DNA of 64,000 nt. It comes from Sphaerolaimus hirsutus. Its lineage: Eukaryota; Nematoda; Chromadorea; Monhysterida; Sphaerolaimidae. Shown piece after piece: positions 19,920-33,038 of this stretch; position 1 is the stretch's first letter; each line of letters begins with the position of its first letter. The position numbers and the translations under genes were made by a program. The stretch spans positions 9,003,832-9,067,831 of the forward strand of contig OZ038458.1 in assembly GCA_964036195.1 (NCBI GenBank), written 5' to 3'. The notes below the pieces were generated by a model. That model searched no databases and was not told the origin of the DNA. It saw only the letters and a program-made list of their open reading frames with translations.

Positions 19920-20780
19920 CCTCATGAGCTTGTTTACCGCTTCGCCACTTATCGCCGCCACCGCACCGCAATCGCGCATCAATTGTTCCCGCCGTGTCTA
20001 ATCGGTCGCGCCGTCGCGGCAGCCGCCCGGCCGCGAGGCACTTTATTCGGCGGCGCGGCGGCCGCGCTCATTGTACGCGCGCACGCGGCCGCTTAATTGA
20101 CGCTAATTCCGCCGCGCCGCCGTCAACCCATGCATGTGAATGCATGACTGCGACGCCCAGTGGATTGTCAAAGGATGCGCGCTATGCGATAAAATGGACT
20201 TAATCGGGCGTTAATGCGCTCGGTATGGCGGCGCGGCCGCGATGAATGGGAACCTTTTTCATCCGCGTATTGTGTGGAATTCCAAGCGAAATGCGGACGG
20301 CGACAGTGGCTTCCACTTTTTCGCGAAATTTATTTCGGTGCCTGTAGTTTGCGAAGGGAAGCGTTCTTTTCGAACGGTGCCGCAGGTGGATTGTGTTCAT
20401 CGCTTTTGATTCGCAACAACCCCATTTTCTCGTATGTCGATTCGTTGCTGCAAAGTCCCATCCTTCCGCCGCGCGCGTGACCTTTTCCAACTGCATTCCC
20501 TACCTCCGAGCAAGTCTGCGCGTGCGCGCGCGTTATATTCGCGCGCGTGTCTTACTGTAAAAGTGGGCGGGGCCAGTGGACGCAAAGTGCCCCCCCCCCT
20601 GCCCGTCGCCGGGACCTGTCAAATCGAATCAGCGCTAAGCCCGGCGATTATAAAAGTGTCAAATGGCAAATTGGCACGGCGAGGCTTGACGCGCCGCTGA
20701 TTGACGGGCACTTAGCGGTTGATTAGTAACGCGGTTCCGCGGATGAAACTTGACGCCGGCCCGTGGCCCCGCGCCCGCCG
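19920..20780. promoter_or_regulatory. CpG-dense segment upstream of Rx
   Basis: High CG content and many CpG dinucleotides in an otherwise AT-rich spacer, 0.7-1.5 kb upstream of the first Rx coding exon. Frames here are short and unrecognised. A promoter or enhancer role is inferred from position only. Confidence 0.3.
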
Positions 20781-21129
20781 CGGCCACTGGTCATTTTGTT
20801 CTTGCGTAATTCTCCTCACTACATCTAAGTGGATCTTGTTTTTCGTCTGGTTGAAGAAGGCTTTGTTATTTTTGTCCAAATTTCTGATAAAATTGTATTT
20901 GAGCCGCTTGCACAAGGATTTTCATGCTGCCGCATTCTCCCCATGCGGTCCGTAATTGCATGTTACTTTTCGCCGAGAACGGCGGCTGGTTGAAATTCGG
21001 ATGGGCTAAATTTTCAGCAGCCCATCTGCCCTCGCTTTTAGCACTCGCAATTTCGCCCGACGAGCACCGTTTTGATTAGATTCCCATGGGTGCGAATCGT
21101 TAGGAGCTGCGCACCAGCTCTTAGTTGAC

Positions 21130-21312
21130 CACCAGGTGCCAATCCCAAACACTGTAAAGTACCCTGTAAAATGTCAAATGTCATGCAAAGTGGCAAAAGT
21201 CACGTAAAATGCCCTGGAAAATGGCAAACGGAAGTGTGCCATTTTTACAGAGCATTTTACATGACTTTTGTTACTTTGCATGACATTTGACATTTTACAG
21301 GGTCCGGGACTG
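21130..21312. repeat. CCTGTAAA inverted-repeat element
   Basis: CAATCCCAAACACTGTAAAGTACCC at one end faces CAGGGTCCGGGACTGCCCCC at the other, with an AAATGTCATGCAAAGT body. Relatives lie at 30428-30580, 48573-48722 and near 61000-61075. Confidence 0.65.
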
Positions 21313-21445
21313 CCCCCAGCTTGTTGATTGTGCTGTGTATCACGATTTCACTCTTTCACATTTAATCGAACCCAGAAATCTACATTCGGTGCGTTAAATC
21401 GTCCCTCGTCGCACCTTTATCGAGCAAGACAACACGGGCACCGCC

Positions 21446-24400
21446 ATGATGATGCCGCTCGGCTTGGGCATGGGCCCGCCCGTCACCTTTGCACACCAAT
21501 CCATTGGTGCGTTGTGCGTTATTAATGGCGGTACGCACACTAGTTTACTTCGAAAAAGTAACCATTTAGTAAACTCATTTATCAGCTTCTGAGCGCATCC
21601 GAGTTTACCGGAATGAGCTGTTCGTCAACTACAGTTGACGGGGAAAAACACATTCCGGTAAACTCAGATGCGTTCAGAAGTTGATTTATGAGTTGACTAC
21701 ATTGTTAGTTTACCGGTAGTAAACTGTGTCGCGTATGGGGGTACACACGCTAAACTGCAAACTGTGTGCTGGTAAACTCATAAATTGGCTTTCAATGCAT
21801 GTGAGTTTACCGAAATGAGGTGTCCGTCAACTGCAGTTGATAGGGATCAAGAATAACTCATTCCAGTAAACTCAAATGCGTTCAAAGCCGATTTATGAGT
21901 TTACCAGAACACAGTCTGCAGTTTAGCGTGTGCACACGCTATACATAGATCACAACATGATAAACAATGTATCATGTTGTGATCTATATAAATATTTTAC
22001 ACGGTCATAATGTGATCTTTGCAGCCGGCCAATTGGAGCCGCTGAGCATCCAAGTGAAGGCTGAGCCGATCACCGCCGACACTGCGCAGCTCGAGGGTGC
22101 CGCCGTCACAAAGAAAAGCAGAGGTTATCATTGCACATACCGTATTTCCTCGAAATACTCCCCTCAAAATGGACACTATGAATTTATACCCCCTCCCTCG
22201 AAACACCCCCCCCCCCAAATATAGTGTATACCGTATTACCTCGAATTATCCCCCCTTGAATTAACCCCCCCTCGAATTAACCCCCCTCAAAATGGGCTGG
22301 GGAAATAATAAACCCCCCCCCTCGAAATACCCCCCCCCTTCGGAATGATGTACGTCATGTACAGAATAAATACATCATGTATGCAATGTACATGACGTAT
22401 ATTACTGTTAATTTGCATTGCAGCTACACATAGACTAGTTTGTGTAGCTATCTACGTTTTTATGTCCAAATGTATCCTGTTTGGACAAATTTATTACCTG
22501 TTTTGGGTATACAAATGCCTACTATTTACTACGATCCTTACGAAAATTTCTGACGAAATAATATAAAAAAACATCGAATAAACCCCCCTCCCCCCTCGAA
22601 TTAACCCGCCCTCAAATTTTGCTGGCGAAATAATAAACCCCCATGGGGGTATTTCGAGGTAATACGGTAGATACCGTTAATGACAAAAGCTACGGTTTGT
22701 GATCTGGGAAACGCATAAAACACGTTGAAAACAATGACTCTGTAATGTTAGAACAGGGTTTATACTGTCTAAGTAAATCCTCGAAATACCCCCCTCGTTT
22801 AACCCCCCTCAAAATTCTGAAGAAATAAACCCCCTGGGGGTATTTCGAGGAAATACGGTAAATACCATTGACGTGACAACCGGTTCGTTACCCGCTCTCC
22901 CACGCGCAGTCGAGTGCCCAAGCAGGACCACCAACTTCAAGTCCAAATCTCACACCTCCACCAACATGGGCGGCATGGCGACCGACGGCACCTGCAGCCC
23001 GCCCGACCCGCCGTCGTGCGTCGACTCCGGCGCCGGCGACAGGAACGTCCAGTCGGCCACGGGCAAGCACCGGCGCAACAGAACTACTTTCACTACGTTC
23101 CAGCTGCATGAGCTGGAGAGGGCTTTTGAAAAGTCCCATTATCCCGATGTGTATGCTAGGGAGGCCTTGGCGCATAAGATCAATTTGCCTGAAGTCAGGG
23201 TGCAGGTAAGTGTGCCGTGATGGTGGGATTTTTATGTAAATATTTGTTATGACGTTTCTGTTTTGGGGAATTACTGCTTTACCGCGTGTGGTCATGATTT
23301 TTGTTTTATTTCATCTACCTAGGTAAATTCGATACCTCGTCATAAAATTGAATGTTTTAAGAATTTCGTAAATTCATTGGCGGTACACACACTAGTTTTT
23401 AGTTTACTGGCAGTAAACTAAAAATTTGGTATACTCGGCGGACCGCAAAGTATGCGCCCAAAATTATTTATGTCTTGCTCGATAACGCGCGAACCGGATA
23501 CTTATGTATGCATTTTCACAAAACGAAAAATATTTAAAAAACGAAAAAGGCGGAGTCGCGTACAAACGAGGAATGTTTTTTCCTGTCATGTTTTTTCTTT
23601 TTTGCTGGAATTATTTTCATTTTTTAATGATGACGTCATGATGGAGTGGTTCCTTCAGAAAAATGCATAGCATGCGGTCTGCCGAATATATTTACACTCA
23701 GATCAACTTAGGATGGCATTTGGGTTTGTTGAAATCTTGTGTTTGACAACTGCGGTTGACGGAGAGTAAAAAACTCATTCCATTCAACTCAAATTCGTTC
23801 AATGTTTATACCTTCTGAGTTTACTATATTTTTTTAATTCCATTAGTAAACTAGTGTGTGCTGCGACATTAAGATGATCAAATATTTTTGACAAGTTTTT
23901 ATCGTTGTCCATTATTCGTTTCCTCGGTAAAGTAAATATTTTGGGCGCCTTGTAGACAGTTTCCCACAGTCAGCGGCCTGTCCAAAATAACACCATTGGA
24001 ATTGGAAGTCAAAAACAACTTTAAAAATTCACTAAACTTCACGCGACTCCCATAAACATGTGTGCACTCTGCTTACTGTAATTGTCGCGCCGCCGCACGT
24101 CCGTTTATATCAAGCGGTCCCCATGAGTGCATTAGTTTGGGCAGATGCATGAGAAAATGCATGACTCAGTTCGGGGCGGCACGTGCCTTAGAGGTTACAT
24201 AATTCGGGGTAAAAACGGGGAATGTAGATGTGCACCTGCCCGCATCGTTTGACAATAAATGGCAGTACGATTAGAAGATTGCATGTATTATAATGACTTG
24301 TATTTGGATTATAGAAATGCTCATCGTAACTGGGTGGTCCCATGTTTACGGGAATAACCGCCTAATGTAACTACCGTATTTCCTCGAATTATTCCTCCTT

Positions 24401-27400
24401 GAATTGGCCCCACTTGAATAAACCCTTAAAATTGAGATTAAAATTTACTGGCGAAATCATACACGCCCTTTAAGGTATTTCGCGGAAATACGGTAGATAT
24501 TACTCCGAATTAGTGCAAGACGGGGGACAATGACGCTTATCACTCACCAGCTCCGAGTATTTATTTAAAAAATACCTAATACATCATGATGATTGTGGAT
24601 ACAAGGGCGATATTCCGTCGATTACTGTAACGCGCTGCATGCATTGCGTTGTGCCACAAAATGAGCAATGCATTTGCGTATGCAAAACAATCAAACAGTG
24701 CTTCAAACCGGTGCATGTTTACACTAATTGCAGCGAGACAATGCGGCGGCACTAACACTTTGATGTGTGTTCAGTAGCTTGGAATGCTGGCAAGCTGCCT
24801 AAAAGCTTCTAATCGATGAAAGTAAACACATTCTGAGAATATGAAAATGACAGAATCGACCCAATCATTACTGTAGCACATTCGAACTATTTTTCCTTAG
24901 CATTCGGGCTACTTTCCGAAGTACCTTTTATATAATTAATAATTAAAATTAGCTATATAATTAAAATTTACGGGGAAGGGGCATAATTTTTCCCCACTCG
25001 TTGACACCTTGACAAGTCAGTAAAAGAGACCTACCTATTTAATGTAATCTCGTAATTCATAATTATTCACGCAAACAAAAAAATCGCGAATCTCAACAAA
25101 TCGGCCCCTCACAGGTGTGGTTCCAAAACCGCCGCGCCAAGTGGCGTCGACAAGAAAAACTGGAGGCGTCCGCGCTGGCCGCCCTGCCCAGCATCGGCTC
25201 CATGGGCTGCGTGCCCGGCACGGCCGACAGCGCGGCCACGTTGGCCCACGCGCAGGTAAACCCGGCCTGTCACTGCTAATGATGGGAAATTTTTTTGGAA
25301 AATTTGTAAATGTTTTTGATTTTTTGAGGTTTTTTGGATTTTTATTACATCGCTAGAAAAAAAATTAAAAATCTATTTTTCTCTAGAAATATCTATTCGT
25401 TAACGTTTTCAAATTTTCGAATGGTTTTCTGTATTTTGGCTGAGAATGGGTATACAATGCAGTAACACAATTCAAAACAGAAATTTTACATGGATCTATT
25501 CATAGTATACTCGGCGTACATGATACTCTGCCATCGCACTAATTTATGTCTCGTGTTGGAAGCGTGCCAATATTATTAAATCATGCGATTTCCGTAAATA
25601 GATGAAAAAATTCATCGATGTGAATATGTTTATGAATAACATTATAACAACAATCGGTTTTGTCATCTTTTTATGAAACTAGCACGCGTTAACCATCGTT
25701 GGCACACTTCCAGCGGGAACCACTCGTGCAAGGTGTAAAGTAACCGGAGTATAGCAGAACAAAACATGTGCAAACGTGTCTGTAACCTTCAAAGGTAGCA
25801 AAACGCATGTATAATATTAAAATACACAAGTAAAAATGCGAAAATGCCTATTTAGGTACTTGACCAAACATTCACAAATTCGAAAACAATTTTTGTGAAA
25901 TTTCGAAAAGTGATTTTAGAAAGACAAACAGAGGGTTTGCCATCGTTTATTCCACTGCACTTAAAGCACGAGGACGATGGCAACTACGATTATGCGTTGC
26001 ATTTATATTTATTTTCAGGCGTTATTCGACTCGTTCTCGTATTGGCCCACAGGGCCGCAGCACATGGGCGCGCACGCATTTTTGCCGTCGGCCGACGAGC
26101 AACAACAACAGCAACAACTTGGCGCTGCCAATGAGGTTGGATATGAGCACATTGAGGCTGGAAGTAATTCCATTTCGACTTCGGTAGGAATTATGCGACT
26201 AATAAATAATGCGTGTGCACACGCTAAACTGTAAACTGTGTGGTGGTAAACTCATAAATCGGCTTTGAACACATAACTCAAGTGCAGTTGACAGACATTT
26301 CATTTTGGTAAACTCACATACATTCTAAGCGGGTTTATGAGTTTACCAGCACACAGTTTACAGTTTAGCGTGTGTACCTCCAATACAACACGATTTATCA
26401 TTCTGCTAACAAATACGAAGGTTATGCATCCGCGCGGCAGCAACAACGCCTCGTCTTCTGCGGATACTGGCATGCATGCAACGATGCCTGTGAGTATATA
26501 TTAAAGTCCACCCCATCACACATTCTACATGTCTCTACAGTCTATGCTCTGACTCCATCATTCCAAACACGCAGCCGTTCAGCAAGTGGCCGGCGGCGGC
26601 ACACTCGGCTGCTTTATTGGGCCACTTCCAGCATCATACGGCCGGCGCGAGTCACGGGCAAGCTGAAGCCGATCACGCAGTCGCGCAGCAGAATGAGCCT
26701 GACGCTGTACCTGATGCTGTACCTGATGCTGATGGGCAGGACGCTGCGCATTTGGCTTCCTATCAGCAGCAAAGCGTGAGCCTGTTTGGTGGCTCCTTGC
26801 AACAGCAGGTGGGTGCCATGCAACGATGGCGAAACACACATATACTCGGCAGACACGATACTCTACAAACAGATAGGAGTTACGTACCGTTTTTATCAAA
26901 GTCAAATATATATGTCAAACGGAAAACTTTAAGGACCGATTTTTCACCAAAGAATCAAGAAAATAATAGATTGGCCTGTATGCCGGCCGTCGCTACTAAT
27001 TTCAAGTAAATATGTCGCGTTTCCGGAGCCAGAAATATTCCTACCGTATTACCTCGAAATACCCCCAGGGGGTTTATTATTTCGCCAGCAAAATTTGAGG
27101 GGGGATAATTCGAGGGGGGGTTTATTCGAGGGGGGGTCTATTATTTCGCCAGAAATTTTCGGAAATTCCCCATACGCAGACGGAGAAAAATCGAACAATC
27201 ACATAGATCTATATGTGTTTATAGGCATATATTACTGTATATACACAAAAACCCTTCCCTAACGTCACTTAATCATCAGTTTTAACGTGTGTTCTGCATA
27301 GTACAGATCACAAACTGCGGTATTTGTCATGTACGTTCACGTTACACTCAATTTTAGGGGGGGGGGGTATTTCGAGGGGGGGGGGGGGTTATTATTTCCT

Positions 27401-28330
27401 CAGCCGAAATTTAGGGGGGGTATTTCGAGGGGGGGTTAATTCAAGGGGGGGATAATTCGAGGTAATACGGTATTTATCTTCAGCGGAACTTATTTCAGCC
27501 TGCGGCGAAACGTTTCGTATGTGGCCTATAGATTCAGGAAATATTTCGTCGGAACGAGTTCTAGCGCGGCCGAATTTTCCATGACACATAGGTACCTATT
27601 TTTTTTGTTTGACCTACCTACGGGAACGACTTGGACAGCGGCTAAAATTTATGACGTATCACACCGCGGGAGTGTTTCCTCGGGAAAAATGTACGGCATA
27701 AAGTAACCCGAGTATACTAAAAACAGAAACTCATTGAGCTTCTGTGGGGTTTTACACGGAAACAGGGAAACTATAAAAAAAATTAAAACTCAAAACTGTA
27801 ATTTTGAAAAATTCAAAACAAGTGAGGTTTTTATTGAAGAACACGGAACACAGAAACTCCATTTGTTTGGAAACAACTCAAAACACATTGATCACTTTTT
27901 TTTAACTCAAAACACAGAAAGTCTTCTTTAGAAAAAAACTTAATCATCGTTGGTGGCATGTCGCTATTTTATGTGACAGTTCAAAGATGTTTGTTATATC
28001 TCATTTGATTAGTGTGCTGAAATGAAAACTCAGGCGTACAATTACCGAAACGCGCCATCCACGAGCGACCAGAGCTGCTCTTACGACCAAAACGGTGGCA
28101 AATTTCCACCATCATCATCCCTGTATTTTGCCGCCTACCACCCAAGTTTGTGGTATGGCGGCAGGGTGTCTGGGCAACAAGTGCACCAGCCCCAGCATCA
28201 GCTGCATTGCGATGGTAGTGAAGCACAGCAAACACAGCAGCAGCAGCGAGTGGATGAACAGCAGCAAGTGACTGATGCTGCAGTTGGCGTTGGTGATCAT
28301 GTTGGACTGGGTGATCAGATGGTTGAGTGA
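21446..28330 (+). CDS. Rx: Retinal homeobox protein Rx/RAX
   Basis: Eight exons join in phase (453 residues): 21446-21506, 22025-22123, 22910-23205, 25115-25255, 26019-26183, 26421-26489, 26575-26808, 28034-28330. Exons 3-4 encode a paired-type homeodomain: [40 protein letters not shown], then VRVQ at the exon end and [17 protein letters not shown]. The intron after VRVQ is at the classic position for paired-class homeoboxes, residue 50 is Gln, and RRQEKLE after helix 3 is typical of Rx. Rx is a transcription factor for eye and forebrain development. The rest is low-complexity (Gln, His, Ala, Ser). I see no OAR or octapeptide motif. The start was chosen at three ATGs with G at -3; exon 6 borders are the least certain. 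Confidence 0.85.
21526..21740. repeat. CACACTAGTTTAC inverted-repeat element (family D)
   Basis: Contains AGTTTAC/GTAAACT ends and an internal CAACTACAGTTG palindrome. Rx intron 1. Confidence 0.65.
21741..21942. repeat. CACACGCTAAACTG inverted-repeat element (family D)
   Basis: GTACACACGCTAAACTGCAAACTG at the left is mirrored by CAGTTTAGCGTGTGCAC at the right. It lies directly beside the previous family D element; a related copy is at 26210-26380. Confidence 0.8.
22138..22860. repeat. Family B element with a second family B element nested inside
   Basis: The outer copy is bounded at 22138 and 22860. An inner copy, TACCGTATTACCTCGA to its inverse, spans about 22229-22670. It ends 49 bp before the homeobox exon at 22910. 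Confidence 0.75.
23383..23863. repeat. Family D element interrupted by a TATACTCGGC element
   Basis: Outer AGTTTAC arms at about 23383-23420 and 23715-23863; inner element 23431-23692 with GACCGCAAAGTATGCGCC and GCATGCGGTCTGCCGA ends. Confidence 0.6.
24374..24493. repeat. Short family B element
   Basis: TACCGTATTTCCTCGA and its inverse TCGCGGAAATACGGTA enclose about 90 bp. Confidence 0.75.
26210..26380. repeat. CACACGCTAAACTG element (family D) in Rx intron 5
   Basis: CACACGCTAAACTGTAAACTG and its inverse flank a short body; it ends about 40 bp before exon 6. Confidence 0.8.
27041..27472. repeat. Family B element
   Basis: TACCGTATTACCTCGAAA and its inverse with long C and G runs; about 430 bp, very similar to 29950-30378. 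Confidence 0.8.
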
Positions 28331-28909
28331 TTGTTGGGGGCTAAATGCAATTTATCTACATGTACTTTTGTGATCAAAAATTCTTCGGTCTTGCATCCTG
28401 TTTTACCTTCGGCAATTCGCTTTAGGTACGTTTGCCGTTGTTCCCTTTTCCTTAACATTAGGTTAAAAAATTACATACCGTTTGCTCTTTATTGTTGTGC
28501 TTCGATTTCTCTGTTCGTCTGCTGTCTTTCTGTCCATAATGCCTACTTCTAAGTCCACCATAAAATTTACTACAAATTTATAAATGGACACAACGTCGAA
28601 AAATGCCGATTCAAATACTTTTAAATACCGAACTTCATCATGAACAACATCATTTAAATTATTTTAACAACATTACCGACTTAATCTGACCATGAATTTA
28701 CCTACTGTAGTAGTTGATTGAAATTAGTCAACTGAAGTTCAGTCAACAACCAGTCACGAAATACCCCCCTCGTTTAACCCCTCTCAAAATTTCCACTCTG
28801 AAAAAATAAATCCTCGGGGGGGGGGGGGGGGTAATTCGAAGAAATACGGTAATTTGAAGAGGGATAAATTCCGAAACTTAAAACTGCATCAACGCTGGCT
28901 TCAAATCTG
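28331..28909. other. Rx to Ly6 3' ends, convergent
   Basis: The Rx (+) stop codon and the three-finger gene (-) stop codon face each other across 579 bp. This holds a partial family B repeat (28755-28851) and otherwise AT-rich sequence consistent with two 3' untranslated regions. Confidence 0.5.
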
Positions 28910-31110
28910 TCAGCTTCGAATGCAGCCAGATCCACTGCGAAATGCTAAAGCTATTGCTCCGCTAAGAATAGCGCTGAGCACCCTGAAATGGGCGCTGGTC
29001 TGCGGCCGGGCGGCATTGCAGAAATCCTTCTCGTTGCAACAGCACCGGCGATATGCGGCCCCGTCCCGTTCAATGTCCGTGCACCCTGACTCTGTGCTAC
29101 CTGAAAAAATCAGGTCTGAAAAAGTTAAGAGTTAAAAGTTAAGAGTTGGGTAAAATGACAAATGGCAAGTTAAGAGTAAAGTTTAATGATGAATGATGAG
29201 TTAAGAGACAAGTGAAGTTAAATGACCAATGATTAGTTCAGAGATAAGGGTAAAGTGAAGAGTCAAGCAAGTGTATAAAAATTTTATTTTTCATATCCAG
29301 ATCTTATGTTTTTGTATCCAAATCTTATGAGAGAACATAAGATTTGGATACAAAAACATACAATCTGGATACGAAAAAATAAGATTTGGATACACTTGCT
29401 TGACTCTTAACTTTACTTTTATCTCTTAAGTAATCATTTGTCATTTAATTTTACTCTTAACGTTACTCTTGTCTCTAACTCATCATTTATCTCTTAACTT
29501 GCCATTCGTCATTTTACTCAACTCTTAACTTTTAACTCTTAACTTTTCCACTTACGGAACTGGCACCTGGGGCCAGATTTAATTCTCGAGTAATGTGCCC
29601 TACCCGAAAGTAATGCGCCCGAAATCGGGCAGCCGGCCTACAAATTGTTTACGGATGCCCTACCCTACACGTCAGTCTCCCGACACGACAAACGGGAAGT
29701 CCAAGTTGGGTGTGGGTTTCAGACGGAATTTATTAAAAAAAAGAAAAACTCGGCTATGCTTTGTACACGGTTTTGTCGGGCGTGTAGGGAGACGCGTGTA
29801 GGGTGTAGTGCATAACTTAAGAATATTTGTAGGGCATATTAAATCTGGCCCCTAGTCGTTATTTTGGTTAGCGTATTATTTACCTCGAATAACTTCTTCC
29901 AATTTACTACCCCCTCCAGTGGTAAAATACCCTAGTGACGAAAAGTTTGTACCGTATTACCTCGAAATACCCCCAGGGGGTTTATTATATCGCCAGCAAA
30001 ATTTGAGGGGGGGGGGTAATTCGAGGGGGGTGTTATTCGAGGGGGGGGGGTCTATTATTTCGCCAGAAATTTTCGGAAATTCCCCATACGCAGACGTAGA
30101 AAAATCGAATAATTACATAGATGTATACCTATGTGTTTATAGGCATATAAATATAACTGTATATACACAAAAACCCTTCCCTAACGTCACTTACCTAATC
30201 ATCAGTTTTAACATGTGTTCTGCATTGTACAGATCACAAACTGCGGTATTTGTCATGTTCGTTCACGTTACACTCAATTTTAGGGGGGGGTATTTCGAGG
30301 GGGGGGTTTATTATTTCCTCAGCCGAAATTTAGGGGGGGTGGGTAATTCGAGGGGGGTTAATTCGAGGTAATACGGTAACTCATTCACACGAGTACGCAT
30401 CACCCAGTATGGGATAGACTATACACCACGGGACAGTCCCGCACCCTGTAAAGTGTAAAGTCAAGTGGCAAATGATATGCAAATTTGTCAAATGAGGGCT
30501 AAATTTCAACAGTTCGTAAATCTAATTTTTTTATGGACACTTTGCACCAGATTTGACACTTTACACGGTGCGGTATTGCGACCACGCCATCACATTTGCA
30601 GAACCAAAAATGAGACGAGATAATGACCGCCCATGTGATGTCTCCAATTTATGTTACACGGTATGTATACTCGGATGATTACGCCGTACATTTTTCCGGA
30701 GGAAACACTCCATCATGACATGATCGCTTTCGTCGCCACCATCATCTCTCGCCATCACCTCGTCATCATCACGTCTTCCATAAGTTCTCGGCTGGCCGTC
30801 TGCCAGCCGAAGACATAACTCCTATCTGTTTGTAGAGTATCGTGTCTGCCGAGTATACGTGTATTTATGTGACGGCAGCTCAACTCACCCGAGCAGTCTC
30901 CGTCGCAGCCCTTCATCACGACCGCATCATTCAAACCGACTTCCTTGAGGCAAAAGGCGCCCTGGCACCGGCCGTACGTCCGGTAGCACCACACTGCGAT
31001 ACGACCAAGTTAGAAAAGTGCAAAGTTCTGGCAAGTTGAATGAGTGACCGCTTACCTGCAGATGTGAGCGGCGGGAGCAGCGTCAAACAGATCACCGTCG
31101 ATGTAAGCAT
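28910..31110 (-). CDS. Ly6/uPAR three-finger secreted or GPI-anchored protein
   Basis: Three minus-strand exons join in phase to 116 residues: 31110-31056, 30993-30889, 29100-28910 (TGA). Exon 1 encodes a signal peptide, MLTSTVICLTLLPPLTSA, beginning at an ATG and ending at a strong GTAAGC donor. The mature part has ten cysteines: WCYRTYGRCQGAFC, then KGC, GDC, SGC, and the Ly6 signature RRCCCNEKDFCN. The C-terminus (AHFRVLSAILSGAIALAF) is hydrophobic, consistent with a GPI-attachment signal, though it continues for another dozen residues. Ly6 proteins act at the cell surface as modulators of receptors or junctions; the specific role is unknown. Two large fold-back or TIR elements sit in intron 2 (29117-29550 and 29950-30378). 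Confidence 0.82.
29117..29550. repeat. Fold-back palindrome, about 434 bp
   Basis: Left arm of GTTAAGAGTT and related repeats is mirrored by AACTCTTAAC repeats on the right; the centre is near 29333 (AGATCTTATG / CATAAGATTT). Confidence 0.85.
29950..30378. repeat. Family B element in Ly6 intron 2
   Basis: TACCGTATTACCTCGA and its inverse; body near-identical to 27041-27472. Confidence 0.8.
30428..30580. repeat. CCTGTAAA inverted-repeat element
   Basis: GTCCCGCACCCTGTAAAGTG and CACTTTACACGGTGCGGTAT ends. Confidence 0.7.
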
Positions 31111-31386
31111 TGCATTAGTGATGAATGTAATAGCTGAATTTGATTTTCGCGGATCAACTTTAGTGGATTTTTATTAATTTCTGAGATTACACTTTGAATG
31201 GTGCAAAAATCGCCCGACGCCTGTACAGAAAGTGACACTACTTTGAACTGCGATTTGAAATTACGTAACAATTTCGAACAATAAAAAAGGGCCAAAAGTC
31301 TCGTCGCTTCATTTAGTCCTCAGCGATAGACTAGAAAAAGCGTGTAGTTGTCGCGTGCAGTTTGAGTGAGCCTTCATGCAGGAGAC

Positions 31387-32142
31387 CAGAGTTGCGAAAG
31401 TGTATTCACACTTACCCGAAATACCCGGGTAAATGGGTATTTATATTTACACTTACACTTACACTTTCATAAAATACCCATACACTTTTTTACACTTTCC
31501 TGGGCAAAATACCCGGGTACAGAAAGTGTCCAGAAAGGGTCAGATGGCCCTGTTTTATGCTTTTGAGAAAGCATAACATATGGTCTGCACAAAAAATGAA
31601 TTGAATGTAGAAAATATGGCAAATGTACAAACTAGCCCTTGATCTACAACCTTTGATCAGTAATCATGGTACTCTACACTTTCATCATACTTTTGTAAAA
31701 AGGACAAGATCAATGGAAATTCACCAGGTGGACACAAAGTCAACTTTTGCATTGACATTTGCTGCATGTCCATTCTTGCATTTAAACAGTGTATCGCATT
31801 GCTTAATCAGTAAAATATCAACACTGAAAAAGTGCCATTATTAGGGAACTTCATACCACTACAATATTTGTTACAGTCTGAAATGTTTCATAAAAGGCCG
31901 TAAAATGTGAAAAAATGCATGAAAATGATAAATAAATTAATCTAAATGTGAGAACAGCGGTGTTTTCTAATGCTCAACAGTGATAGCTCTTTCTGAAATT
32001 TTTTTTACACTTACACTTTTTTTACACTTTCCAAGGTATTTTGAAAATACCTTACACTTTTGGTATCCATACTCAAAATTTGGAAAGTGTATTTACACTT
32101 ACACTTAAACTTTCCAAAAATACCAGTATTTTAACAACTCTG
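31387..32142. mobile_element. Non-autonomous hAT-like element
   Basis: Terminal CAGAGTTG and CAACTCTG with exact 8-bp flanking duplications CAGGAGAC (31379-31386 and 32143-32150). The ends are rich in TTACACTTT repeats. No transposase frame. Confidence 0.9.
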
Positions 32143-33038
32143 CAGGAGACACAACATGTTCTCGCTGCGTGACGGAAATGCAGCGACACTGTTGGTGAGA
32201 ATGTCGGGTTTTTTAAACAAGTCGATATTCAAGCACTCGGTTTTAAGCTAAACTGAATCAAACTGTCTAATTAAATACATCAATAATATAAATACTATAC
32301 CCCAATGAATGTATTCAGTTCAAATAACCTAAACTACCTACCTTTGATTTCAATTGTAGAGAAAATTGTGTGTGGCAGTTGAGTTTATGTTTGTGTTAAA
32401 ATTTCATTCTGATAGCTCAACCGTAGCTCAATCTATCGCATTTTCCCAGCGGTAACTGAAGATGCCCACCCCTGTATATGTAGTAATTTATGTATAGGTA
32501 GTAAACGCGGATGGTTAAATATCGACACAGTGGGGTTCACTATCGAAGTAGTTTCGCTTCTTTTTGTACAAATGAAATAGACATCATGGACCCTTTGTGT
32601 GAACGACCGACATATTTACTTTGGTGTGCGAATCTACAGTTTATCAATCGTTATGGTTACAAATCAGTTTTACATCCAGGTGCCTTTTCATTTTGATACG
32701 GAATGAGATGTAATTTCCCCCCCCCCCCCAGTTTACTAATTATCAAAATTATAAAATCACTACCATTCAACGTAACACATTTTCATATTTAGCAAACTGA
32801 AATGGTCGCTTAGAATCACTGCATCTACGCGAAAGTTTACAGTGATCTATTATACCTAACTCAATTCAAAAACATTATCATAAGATGATGCCGTGATAAA
32901 CATCTTCCAGTTGGTGGTGGTGGCTCAAAAACACTCCTGCTACAGCACAATGCAGTGCAGTGCAACGCGTGATTAAAATCCCTCCATTGCATAACTTCTT
33001 AGCCGCGTCTCGTCTGACCTACGTATTATAGCACAGTG

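Larger units (their letters stand above)
17449..21445. other. ANKLE1-Rx intergenic region
   Basis: Contains family A (17823-18302), a CAGGGACG-type repeat (18434-18698), a TATACTCGGC-type element (about 19020-19297), a TACCGTATT element (19347-19604) and a CpG-dense segment (about 19920-20780). No gene is supported. The CpG-dense part may be Rx promoter DNA. Confidence 0.5.
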
